In this document: one piece after another, positions 43,559 to 51,064 of the stretch
Position numbering within the stretch: the stretch's first letter is position 1
How the letters are laid out: each line of letters begins with the position of its first letter
Source: Azospirillum melinis
GTDB taxonomy: Bacteria > Pseudomonadota > Alphaproteobacteria > Azospirillales > Azospirillaceae
Length of the DNA: 62,913 nucleotides
NCBI RefSeq assembly: GCF_013340935.1
Contig: NZ_WHOS01000041.1
Coordinates: 1 to 62,913, forward strand
Reading direction: 5' to 3'
Position numbers and translations under genes: made by a program
Notes under the pieces: model-generated
What the model saw: only the letters and a program-made list of their open reading frames with translations
Told to the model about the DNA's origin: nothing
Databases searched by the model: none

Positions 43559-44158
43559 ATGACCACCGAGAGCGCAACCGAAGCGACCTTCGAAACCGGG
43601 GCCTTCGAAACCGGGGAGGCCCTGCTCGCCCGCCATCCCGGTGCCATCATCCAGCCCGTCAAGGGAGTATGGCCGCGCATCGCCGCCGACGCCTACATCG
43701 CCCCCGGCGCGGTGGTGGTCGGCGACGTCACCATCGGGGCGGGGGCCAGCGTCTGGTACGGCTGCGTGCTGCGCGGCGACGACCACAGCATCACGGTGGG
43801 GCCGCGCACCAACATCCAGGACGGCACCATCATCCACGTCATGCTGAACGAGTATCCGACCATCATCGGCGCCGACGTGGTGATCGGCCATGGCGTGCGG
43901 ATGCATGGCTGTACGCTGGCGGACGGCTGTCTGGTCGGCATCGGCGCAATCGTGCTGGACGGGGCGGTCGTGGAAAGCGGCGCCATGCTGGCGGCCGGCG
44001 CCGTGCTGACCCCGCGCAAGCGCATCCCCGGCCGCCAGCTTTGGGCGGGCAGCCCGGCCAGACATCTGCGCGACGTCACCGACGCCGAGGTGGAGTTCAT
44101 CGCCTTCGACGTGCGCCACTATGCCGGCCTGGCGCGGGCAGCATCGGGACGTGGGTGA
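43559..44158 (+). CDS. Gamma-carbonic-anhydrase-like hexapeptide-repeat protein
   Basis: This 199-residue protein is a left-handed beta-helix with repeats such as IAPGAVVVGDVTIGAGASVW and metal-ligand His residues in IGHGVRMHGCTL and TIIHV. Such proteins form trimers binding Zn or Fe; some are carbonic anhydrases, others have no known activity. An N-terminal extension of about 35 residues carries a short internal repeat (FETGAFETGE). It lies 41 bp after the CoA-transferase and probably ends the operon. Its link to the lyase pathway is unclear. Confidence 0.8.
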   Translation: MTTESATEATFETGAFETGEALLARHPGAIIQPVKGVWPRIAADAYIAPGAVVVGDVTIGAGASVWYGCVLRGDDHSITVGPRTNIQDGTIIHVMLNEYPTIIGADVVIGHGVRMHGCTLADGCLVGIGAIVLDGAVVESGAMLAAGAVLTPRKRIPGRQLWAGSPARHLRDVTDAEVEFIAFDVRHYAGLARAASGRG

Positions 44159-44289
44159 TCCCTGGGGAAGAAGAGCGGCATCAGGGACGGGGTTACAGTT
44201 TACCCTTCACGACGAAGCGCGGGTCGTAGCACAAGCGAGCATGTTGGCGAACTTCCGGCCGAAGCGCAGACCCACTCCCGAATCGTCCT

Positions 44290-44750
44290 CTAGCTGATCT
44301 CAATGCCGCGCGCCGCCGGACTCAGGATGTTGCTTATGTCCGCGCACATGCGACGAGACTTCCGCCAATCCGGCAGCATTGCGGAAACTGGTGCAGACGG
44401 CTCAAACGGGTGCGCCTTCCCGGCTTTGGCCGAGCGCTCGCCGCGATAACCGACATCGCCGATAGCCGGTCCTTGGAATCCGCCTCCGGCAAACCGGCGC
44501 AACACCGGCACGATGCCTCTGGTGTCGTGCATGGTGGCTGACGTGGCGTCGATCGCCAACGGGATGCCATACGTCTCCACGCCGAGATGGATCTTGATGC
44601 CGCGGTTCCTCTTGCCGCCGTCTACGCCGCGGGCAAAACAGCCCGAAGCGGACTGGCAGGTGCGGCTGTCGATCACGATGGCACTCGGCTCCGCCGCATC
44701 GCCGCAGACCTGCCAGACCGCGCCCCGCCGCAACACTCATATTCAGTCTA
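44290..44750 (-). pseudogene. Eroded IS5-family transposase
   Basis: The main minus-strand frame (44736 to 44290) reads AIVIDSRTCQSASGCFARGV and then GIKIHLGVETYGIPLAIDAT, followed by GPAIGDVGYRGE. These hold the first two Asp residues of the DDE triad. The third acidic motif is gone; the frame drifts into unrelated sequence after GKAHPFEPS. Upstream, a trace CYFRLN in another frame marks the lost N-terminal part. No terminal inverted repeats were found. The gap from 44159 to 44289 shows no other gene. Confidence 0.75.
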
Positions 44751-44821
44751 AAGTAGCATCCCGACCAGCAATCCCAGAGATGCGGGTATCCCGGCACCGC
44801 AGATGGGGTACAGGGCGGTCA

Positions 44822-44838
44822 ATGGGAACCGTTCCCAT
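44822..44838. other. Candidate parS centromere site 1
   Basis: ATGGGAACCGTTCCCAT is a palindrome with 8-bp arms around a central C. The same 17-mer recurs 88 bp away as the core of a longer palindrome. Position next to the parB 3' end suggests a ParB-binding site. Confidence 0.6.
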
Positions 44839-44907
44839 CGAACAGACAGGCAGGAACAGACGTTCGACCGGGTCGGCGGTCATCGGCACGTCCATGGCCA
44901 AGGACGC

Positions 44908-44936
44908 CGTGCAATGGGAACCGTTCCCATTGCACG
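44908..44936. other. Candidate parS centromere site 2 (29-bp perfect palindrome)
   Basis: The 17-bp core ATGGGAACCGTTCCCAT is extended symmetrically by six bases on each side (CGTGCA and TGCACG) into a 29-bp perfect palindrome. It begins 9 bp after the parB stop. Lack of a T run and the existence of a second core copy argue for a protein-binding site rather than a terminator. Confidence 0.65.
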
Positions 44937-44945
44937 ATCCTTCCA

Positions 44946-45872
44946 TTACGCCTTGCGCTGTTCAAGCAGCGTGTCGATCAGCGACCGCATCCGCATCAGC
45001 CGCTGCCAATCCTCGTCGGTCAGCGGGCGCGGCTTTTCGACCATCGCGCTGATGGTTTCCTGGGCCCGGTTGAGCACGCGGAACACCCGCTGCGGCAGGG
45101 CGCTCAGCGCCATCTCCGGCGAGCTGTCGGCAGGGTTGTGGGGGGAGCGCCCGCCCTCATCGCCGGCGTTCTTCCCCTGTGGCGGCTCGGCGTCCGGATC
45201 GGGATTTCCCGGCCCGTCACCGCTCTTCCATTGGGTCCACATGGCAAGCGCGGACGCTTCCGACGCGGCCCGGGTCAGGGTGAGGAGGAAGCGGAGCGTC
45301 GGCTCATGCTCCGCATATTCCTTGCGGACCACCCCGGGCAGGGATTGCAGGCGGAGCAGCTTGGAGATCATGCTGCGGTCCTTGCCGACGATGCCGGCAA
45401 GCGCCTCGTCCGTGTAGCCGTGACGCTCCTTCAGCCCCTGCAGCGCATCGGACTGCTCGAACGGAGACAGGTCGACACGCTGCACATTCTCGACCAGCGC
45501 CACCTCCAGCGGATCGCCGGCGGTCAGGACCGCGGTGATGGTCGGCCAGCCGAGCGCCCGGGCTGCCCGCCAACGCCGCTCACCCCACACCAGGAGATAC
45601 TCGCCGTTGGCCTGCTGCTGCACACCGATTGGCTGCTTCAAGCCATGCCGGTCGAGCGATGCGGCCAGAGATGCCAGATCCTCTTCCCGGAAGATCTTGC
45701 GCGGCTGGTCGGGATTGGTCACCACCAGCCCGATGTCGCAGGCGAAAGGCCGCTCGAAGGGCACGGCCTTGCCGGTCAGCGCATTGCTATCGAGGCGCAC
45801 CGGGCTGGCGCTGTTCTGATCGCTGCTCTTGGCGATAAGCCCCATGTTGGAGCGCGGAATGCCCTTAGCCAT
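44946..45872 (-). CDS. parB: ParB-family partition protein
   Basis: This 308-residue protein binds centromere sites and segregates the replicon with ParA. The CTP-binding N-domain shows QPRKIF near 56-61, GERRWRAARALGW (97-109) and ENVQRVDLSPFEQ. The helix-turn-helix is TDEALAGIVGKDRSMISKLL (about 153-172). The C-terminal third is acidic and ends in a short helical segment for dimerisation. The start overlaps the end of parA by 8 bp. Confidence 0.93.
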   Translation of the reverse strand: MAKGIPRSNMGLIAKSSDQNSASPVRLDSNALTGKAVPFERPFACDIGLVVTNPDQPRKIFREEDLASLAASLDRHGLKQPIGVQQQANGEYLLVWGERRWRAARALGWPTITAVLTAGDPLEVALVENVQRVDLSPFEQSDALQGLKERHGYTDEALAGIVGKDRSMISKLLRLQSLPGVVRKEYAEHEPTLRFLLTLTRAASEASALAMWTQWKSGDGPGNPDPDAEPPQGKNAGDEGGRSPHNPADSSPEMALSALPQRVFRVLNRAQETISAMVEKPRPLTDEDWQRLMRMRSLIDTLLEQRKA

Positions 45873-46884
45873 GCGTCATCACTCCATGACCGGCCGGGAC
45901 GATGCGGCGGTCGCGTTCCGCGATCAGGGTCTGCACCACCAGATCGAAGGTTCCGATCCCCGGCGCCTTGGCGTTGAAGGCGACCAGCGCATCGCCGCCG
46001 GCCGAGGATTGCGGGTAGAGCGTGGTGTTGGGGATCGGCGGGAAGATGTGAACCTCCTGCCCGTAGGTGTCGTGCATGTCCTTCAGGGTGGCCTGATCCT
46101 GGGTGGTACGGCCGGAATAGAAGGTCGGGACGATGCCGAGCAGCGACAGGGTTGGATTGCCGCGTTCCCGCACGAAGTCGATCTGCTTGCGCAGCGTGCC
46201 CATGCCCATGAAGGCGAGCGGCTGCGTCTGGCACGGGATCAGAACCGTGTCGCTGGCCACCAGAGCGTTGGTCACCAGATGCCCCAGCGTGGGCGGGCAG
46301 TCGATGAGGATGAAATCGACGCTGCGGCGCAGTTCGGCCAGACGGCTGCGCAGCGTGTTGTGCGAGAACTGCTGGGCGGCAAGCTCTGTCTCGCTCTCAG
46401 CCAGCTTGAGGGAGGAGGGCAGCACCCGGAGGCGCGGGTTGCGCGTCTCGACCAGACATTCCTCCGCCTTCGCCGCCCCCTTGAGGACATAATAGAGGGT
46501 CCTCTCGGCTTCCTCGCAGGCGACGACGTCGACGCTGAGATGGATGCCGGCGTTGGCCTGGGGATCGGAATCCACCAGCACGACGGAATAGCCGCGGTCG
46601 GCCAGCATGCGGCCGACATTGACGCAGCCCGTTGTCTTGCCGACGCCGCCCTTCTGGTTCGCGAGCGACACCACAAGCGCCGGACCGGGCTTCTCGACCG
46701 GAAGCACCGGGTGCTTGCGGACGAAGGCAATGACGGCCTGCGGAATACGCTCGCCGCCATTCTCCCAGCGTGAAATCCGCTGGCGGTCGTAAGAGCGGTC
46801 CAGGCCCTCGTTCAGAAAGGCCGCGAAGTCTTCCCTCGATTGCCCGCGAGCCTCGCGGTACGCCTTCAACTGTTCGCCGAGCAT
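45865..46884 (-). CDS. parA: ParA-family partition ATPase with N-terminal DNA-binding domain
   Basis: This 339-residue ATPase has a deviant Walker A with Lys83 (NQKGGVGKTT), the second motif VLVDSDPQAN and the Walker B FILIDCPPT. The first 60 residues form an XRE-like helix-turn-helix domain (QSREDFAAFL, RQRISRWENGGERIP), as in type Ia ParA proteins that repress their own operon. The ATG at 46884 follows GGGGAGGGGG; the longer frame upstream covers the promoter. It is the first gene of parAB. Confidence 0.93.
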   Translation of the reverse strand: MLGEQLKAYREARGQSREDFAAFLNEGLDRSYDRQRISRWENGGERIPQAVIAFVRKHPVLPVEKPGPALVVSLANQKGGVGKTTGCVNVGRMLADRGYSVVLVDSDPQANAGIHLSVDVVACEEAERTLYYVLKGAAKAEECLVETRNPRLRVLPSSLKLAESETELAAQQFSHNTLRSRLAELRRSVDFILIDCPPTLGHLVTNALVASDTVLIPCQTQPLAFMGMGTLRKQIDFVRERGNPTLSLLGIVPTFYSGRTTQDQATLKDMHDTYGQEVHIFPPIPNTTLYPQSSAGGDALVAFNAKAPGIGTFDLVVQTLIAERDRRIVPAGHGVMTHG

Positions 46885-46920
46885 GCCCCCTCCCCAATCC
46901 GTCGAATCCAGCCGGGTCAG

Positions 46921-46949
46921 CGATAGTGTGAGACACTCATAGCTGTCAA
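46921..46949 (-). promoter_or_regulatory. Candidate parAB promoter and operator
   Basis: On the minus strand TTGACA (46949-46944) is followed after 17 bp by CTATCG, a weak -10. AGTGTGAGACACT (46925-46937), an inverted repeat with 5-bp arms, lies in the spacer and reaches the -10. It is 40-60 bp upstream of parA and could be the site where ParA represses its own operon. Confidence 0.45.
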
Positions 46950-47044
46950 CGCCGTTCGGATGGGCCGGCCATGCCCGCGTTAGCGTCTCGCGGCCACCCT
47001 GGCTTTTCGGCAACACCGGTGAGAGCCGCGATCAAGTCCTGGGA

Positions 47045-47665
47045 TCAGGAAAAACGGCGGATGCGGGGAGTCTCGGCCAGCGGCGTGAAACCCGGAACCG
47101 ACGATCTCGGCAGGGCGGCACCCGACAGTTTTCGGAGACACTCGGCCAGTTGGCGCTCTTTCGTGCAGGCCTCCTCGCACAGCGCCCGCATCTCGGCGAT
47201 GCTTGGCCGCCATTTCCGTGTCCGGCGCCAGCTGCGCGCCGCCTGATCGATTGCCCAGCCGGGAAACTCCCCCAGATCCTCGACCCAGTCCATCGCAACC
47301 AGCTGCTCCACCTCGGGCGTCAACCCTTTGGCGGGGTAATGCGACAGCAGCGCCAGGATACGGCCGAGCAGCCGCTCGGGCTCCGTCGGAGCCAGGACCG
47401 ACCCTTCGAGGTCGGCCAGCGCCCATTGCGCCATGGCGGCCTGCCGGGCGGTGACGTTGGCGGGCGGCGACCAGATCTCGGAAAGGCCGTCGAAGCCGTT
47501 GTCACCGAAGCGCGGGCGGTGTTCGAGCCGGCCGGCGGCAAGGACCTCGCGCAGCGGTTCCGGCAAGGCGGCAACGAGCAGCCGGCGGCGGTCGCCCGGC
47601 GGCATCGCCGGGTCGAAGGGCAGCGGCGAGCGCTCCGGCACCGGCATGACGGCAGCGGCTGACAT
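47045..47665 (-). CDS. Hypothetical protein of the replication/partition region
   Basis: I do not recognise this 206-residue protein. It has a Pro-rich start, then a helical, Trp-rich body. Landmarks are MAQWALADLEGSVLAPTEPE near the middle and DQAARSWRRTRKWRPSIAEM near residue 150. The latter recalls segments in plasmid or phage proteins that handle helicase loading, but I cannot assign it. The ATG at 47665 follows AGGAGAA. It lies 11 bp downstream of the helix-turn-helix gene and 160 bp upstream of parA on the same strand. Confidence 0.7.
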   Translation of the reverse strand: MSAAAVMPVPERSPLPFDPAMPPGDRRRLLVAALPEPLREVLAAGRLEHRPRFGDNGFDGLSEIWSPPANVTARQAAMAQWALADLEGSVLAPTEPERLLGRILALLSHYPAKGLTPEVEQLVAMDWVEDLGEFPGWAIDQAARSWRRTRKWRPSIAEMRALCEEACTKERQLAECLRKLSGAALPRSSVPGFTPLAETPRIRRFS

Positions 47666-47676
47666 GGCGGTTCTCC

Positions 47677-48498
47677 TCACAGCCAGGAACGGGGTTCGGG
47701 CTTCGCATCCCTGAGCCGCGCCGCGACGGTCATCCACGCAGTGACGCGCTGTTCGGCAGCGCTTTCGCGTGACCGGACGGTCGGCGAAGCGGAATGCTGA
47801 AGGGGGGCACCGGTCGCCGCACTCTTGACCGCCGGTGCCTTGCTGGCGGCGGCATCCTGGATCAGCCAGGCACGCCAAGCCGCGGAAATGTCGCGGTAGC
47901 GGTAGCCATGCGCCTGACAGCGCAGGACGAAGCCCTCGACATGCCGACCGAGATCGACTGTGCCAAAGCGGCTGCTGGCCCAGGCGAGATCGTCGGCGGT
48001 CGGCATCCAACCCGCGGGCACGTCGGGCATCACTCCGCGCCCGCCCCTGGCGAGCGAGTCCGGAATCTGTTCGGAATGGAGGTGTTTCTGACTCGCTGGC
48101 GGACAGGGGGCGTTCACGACCGAGTCATCCCTGTCCTCCGCATGGACAGACCCGCTGGCGGCAGGGCGTGGCGCCTCCTCCGCGGCCCTGTCCCCGTCCT
48201 GCTCGACACGCAGCCGGTACAGGCAGGACAGCCGGGAGCCGTCGCGGCCGCGGCGGTGCTCGATGCGGACCAGACCGATGTCGTCCAGCCGTTGCAGGAT
48301 TCGGTTGATTGTCGGGCGCGACCGCTTGAGTTTGGCGGCGAGCGTCGATTGCGACGGCCAGCAGACGCCTTGCTCGTCGGCAAAGGTGGCGAGCGCCGCC
48401 AGGATGGCGAATCCGTCGGCGTCGAGATCGGGGTGGTCGAGCCACCAGGCGGGGATCCTGCCCCAGCGGCTGGTGCTGTCGGTCGGCGAGCTGCGCAT
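47677..48498 (-). CDS. Winged-helix protein of the replication region (HTH_36 type)
   Basis: This 273-residue protein has an N-terminal winged helix, roughly residues 15-95. Landmarks are GRIPAWWLDHPDLDADGFAI, CWPSQSTLAAKLKRSRPTIN and LVRIEHRRGRDGSRLSCLYRL given as separate elements of helix 2, recognition helix and wing. The fold resembles helix_turn_helix domains of plasmid replication and primosome-like proteins. The C-terminal half has FVLRCQAHGYRYRDISAAWR, a pattern seen in DnaT/DnaD-like replication factors. It is divergent from rep across the iterons. The ATG at 48498 follows AGGAG. Confidence 0.7.
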   Translation of the reverse strand: MRSSPTDSTSRWGRIPAWWLDHPDLDADGFAILAALATFADEQGVCWPSQSTLAAKLKRSRPTINRILQRLDDIGLVRIEHRRGRDGSRLSCLYRLRVEQDGDRAAEEAPRPAASGSVHAEDRDDSVVNAPCPPASQKHLHSEQIPDSLARGGRGVMPDVPAGWMPTADDLAWASSRFGTVDLGRHVEGFVLRCQAHGYRYRDISAAWRAWLIQDAAASKAPAVKSAATGAPLQHSASPTVRSRESAAEQRVTAWMTVAARLRDAKPEPRSWL

Positions 48499-48582
48499 CG
48501 GGTGCTCCTGCGAGGTCTGGCAATCGGCATGGGCCGACGGATCTGCGAGCAGGATTCCCCGGGTGACGGGCATCGGCCAAAT

Positions 48583-49190
48583 TGCACCCGGCGCCCACCG
48601 TTAGGTGTCGGGTGCGGATGCATAGGTGCCGGATGCAGCCCGGTAGGATGCGGGTGCCGATGGATAGGCACCGGGTGCAGAAACACTGCGAATCGGAGCG
48701 GCTCATCTGCACCCGGCTCCTATCGGTGGCCAGCGCGGGATTCTGCACCCTTCTGCCGCGGCAGGACGGGCCGGAGGACAGTCCGCTTTCTGCACCCGGT
48801 GCCTACCGTCACGCCAGGGGGGAAGGCTAACCGGCGATCCGAAAGCGTCGGAAGCTCATCTGCACCCGGCACCTATCGACCGCTTGCGGTTTTCGCCGGC
48901 TGGAGCAGCGGGTGAGGGTGGCCTGCCGGCGTGAGCACCGGCGCAGATGGGTAGGCATCGGGTGCAGTTCGCTGCGGAGGCTGGAGACCCTGGTGCCGCA
49001 AGGGGCCGTCGCCGGAGTCCGGCCGGGCAATTCCAGCCCGATTCGGACGGGTTTCCGGTAGGTACCGGGTGCAGAAAGGATTGTCCGGCTGCCTGTCCTG
49101 GCGTTTCCTGCACCCGGTACCTACCGGCCTGCACCCGGCACCTATCGCTTCTGCACCCGCAACCTGCCTATCTGCACCCGGCGCCTACCG
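48583..49190. repeat. Iteron array, probable replication origin
   Basis: The 783-bp gap between the winged-helix gene and rep contains about 15 copies of an 18-bp iteron, consensus TGCACCCGGYRCCTAYCG. Plus-strand copies begin at 48583, 48708, 48744 (poor), 48791, 48861, 49109, 49130, 49152 and 49173. Minus-strand copies occupy 18 bp from 48599, 48620, 48641, 48662, 48949 and 49056. The left block has an exact 21-bp period and the right block 21-22 bp, about two helical turns. Rep proteins bind such arrays to open the origin and control copy number. No clear DnaA box was found. Confidence 0.88.
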
Positions 49191-49281
49191 GCGTGGGGAA
49201 GGGCATGCCAAATCCGTCGTTGCGCATCGGACGTCCGACCCCATAGCGTGTGTCGTTGGAGACGTGGCTGGAGACCCCAAG

Positions 49282-50511
49282 ATGTCGAGCAACACACCGG
49301 GCGGAAAGGGCGACTTGAAGCAGATGGCGTTGCCGCTCCAGTTCGCGCTGTTCGAAATCGACGAGCCCGACGACGCCAAGCGGACGACCCATTTCGTCGG
49401 TCTGTACGATGTCGCGCCCAAATGGGTCTTCTTCGCCTCCGATGTCGCACGCTCCAATGGCCGCAAGCGCTCCGCCGGCGCGGTCGACGCCGCGGAGCCC
49501 GATCCGGCCAAGCCGCGGTTCCTGCGCCAGGTGAAGCGCGAGTTCGTCTTCAACGACAAGAGCTATTCGCTCAAGATCCTGCCGGCCCGCATCGAGCGCC
49601 GGGTGAAGGAGGGCGCTACCGAGGTCGTCGAGGAAATCGACATGTTCCCCGGCGAGAAGGAGCAGGTCGTCGAGGAGGTCATCCGCCGGCTTGCAGCCGA
49701 GAAGGCCCGGCTGTCGACCGGGGACAAGGACTCCATCGTCTTCAAATTCACCCTCTACGAGGTGATGCAGGAGCTTCGGCGGGTCAAGCACACGCTGAGC
49801 TTGCCGGAACTCAAGGAAGCGCTTCTCGTCCTGCGCCGCTCGACCATCGTCATCGCGGAGAAGGGCGGGAAGAACGCCCTTCTCGATTCCAGCGTCTTCC
49901 CGCAATTGTGGATGCGCAACCAGGACGTCAACGCCGGCGGCTCTCCGGACGAGAACGGCCGGGCCGACGTCGAAACCGCCGTGCAGTTCAACTGGATGGT
50001 GGAAAACACCATCCGCAGCGTCGAGCAGCAGCGCATCTCCTATGAATGGCTGATGCGCATCGCCAATCCGTTCTCGCGCTGGCTGTTCAAGCGCGTCGCC
50101 TTCACGCTCCTGCAACGCCATCACCAGGACCGGTCCAGCATCGAGATCACCGCGCGGGAGATCATGCGCGACAGCGGCATGACGGAATGGGCGCGCTGGT
50201 CGAACATGCTCCGCTGGATTTCCGACATCGTCGATGTGCTGCAGAAGGTCGGCGCGCTGGCGGAGATCGAACGCGAGGTCATCAAGGTCGGCAAGCGGCA
50301 CGACGACATCATTTTCCGCCTGCGTCCGTCCGACCTGTTCCTGCATCAGATCGCCGAGGCGCATCGGGTGTCCGCCTGGAACCGCCGGGAAATCGCCCGC
50401 GCCGCCGACGCCGAACAGGCTCCGGGCAGCTTCGTCCGGGTCGATTCCAGGGAACTGGCCGACACCCGGCGCCGCCGGAAGGCCGAGCTGGTGTCGATCA
50501 GCGAGGACTGA
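49282..50511 (+). CDS. Plasmid replication initiator (RepA-like)
   Basis: This 409-residue protein is predicted to bind the adjacent iterons and start replication. Its body is built of winged-helix segments typical of alphaproteobacterial plasmid initiators, with LPLQFALFEIDEPDDAKRTT at the start, LYDVAPKWVFFAS, RFLRQVKREFVFNDKSYSLK, and NPFSRWLFKRVAFTLLQRHH near residue 265. The open frame continues upstream into the iterons, but the ATG at 49282 with GGAG in front marks the true start. The C-terminus is basic (ADTRRRRKAE). Placement next to iterons and parAB supports the role. Confidence 0.85.
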   Translation: MSSNTPGGKGDLKQMALPLQFALFEIDEPDDAKRTTHFVGLYDVAPKWVFFASDVARSNGRKRSAGAVDAAEPDPAKPRFLRQVKREFVFNDKSYSLKILPARIERRVKEGATEVVEEIDMFPGEKEQVVEEVIRRLAAEKARLSTGDKDSIVFKFTLYEVMQELRRVKHTLSLPELKEALLVLRRSTIVIAEKGGKNALLDSSVFPQLWMRNQDVNAGGSPDENGRADVETAVQFNWMVENTIRSVEQQRISYEWLMRIANPFSRWLFKRVAFTLLQRHHQDRSSIEITAREIMRDSGMTEWARWSNMLRWISDIVDVLQKVGALAEIEREVIKVGKRHDDIIFRLRPSDLFLHQIAEAHRVSAWNRREIARAADAEQAPGSFVRVDSRELADTRRRRKAELVSISED

Positions 50512-50535
50512 GCGAACCCCGCCGGGACGCCGGTT

Positions 50536-51045
50536 TCACTCGCTCTGCGGCGCCACCACCCGCATCACGAACCCGGTCGGCTTCGCCGTCGGGCTGAAGG
50601 GGCCGGGGACCTTGTTGGCGACCGCCGGCAGGCTCTTCAGGTAAGCGGCGATGGCGTAGGCATCGGCGTCCGTCAGGACGGAGAAGGCCATCCAGGGCAT
50701 CACCGGCGCCAGCATGCGCCCGTCCGGCCGCTTGCCGGTCCGCAGCGTGGCGACGATCTGATCCTCGCTCCAGTCACCGAGCCCGGTCGCCTTGTCCGGC
50801 GTCAGGTTCGGGCCGTGGAACACGCCCACGCCCGGGATCTCGAAGCCGACCTCCGACCCGCTCAGCGCGTGGGCGAAGTCGGGCTTGCCGAGGAAGTTGC
50901 CCGGCGTGTGGCAGTCGTTGCAACCGCCGAGGGCGACGAGGTACTTGCCACGCTCCGCCCGCTCGTCAGCGAGGGCCTGACCGACGTGGGAGGCGAGAGT
51001 GGCGGCGGACAGCAGGAGGGCGGTGCACAGGGTCTTGCGGAACAT
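50536..51045 (-). CDS. Periplasmic monohaem cytochrome c
   Basis: This 169-residue protein has a Sec signal (cut near QALA, residue 26) and a single haem site CNDCH at residues 42-46. Met ligand candidates lie in MLAPVMPWM (about residues 116-124). The fold resembles small electron-transfer cytochromes that serve periplasmic dehydrogenases. It lies 19 bp downstream of the E1 beta gene, on the same strand, so the three genes are probably co-transcribed. How a periplasmic cytochrome would serve a cytosolic TPP enzyme is not clear. Confidence 0.85.
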   Translation of the reverse strand: MFRKTLCTALLLSAATLASHVGQALADERAERGKYLVALGGCNDCHTPGNFLGKPDFAHALSGSEVGFEIPGVGVFHGPNLTPDKATGLGDWSEDQIVATLRTGKRPDGRMLAPVMPWMAFSVLTDADAYAIAAYLKSLPAVANKVPGPFSPTAKPTGFVMRVVAPQSE

Positions 51046-51064
51046 CGTCGGCAACTCCGGATGA

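Noticed and set aside
44908..44936. Intrinsic terminator of parB
   Set aside because: There is no T run after the stem on the parB strand, and the 17-bp core recurs 88 bp away, which fits a binding site better.
48583..49190. CRISPR array
   Set aside because: The repeats are short (18 bp), in both orientations, with spacers down to 3 bp, and sit next to a Rep gene. They are iterons.
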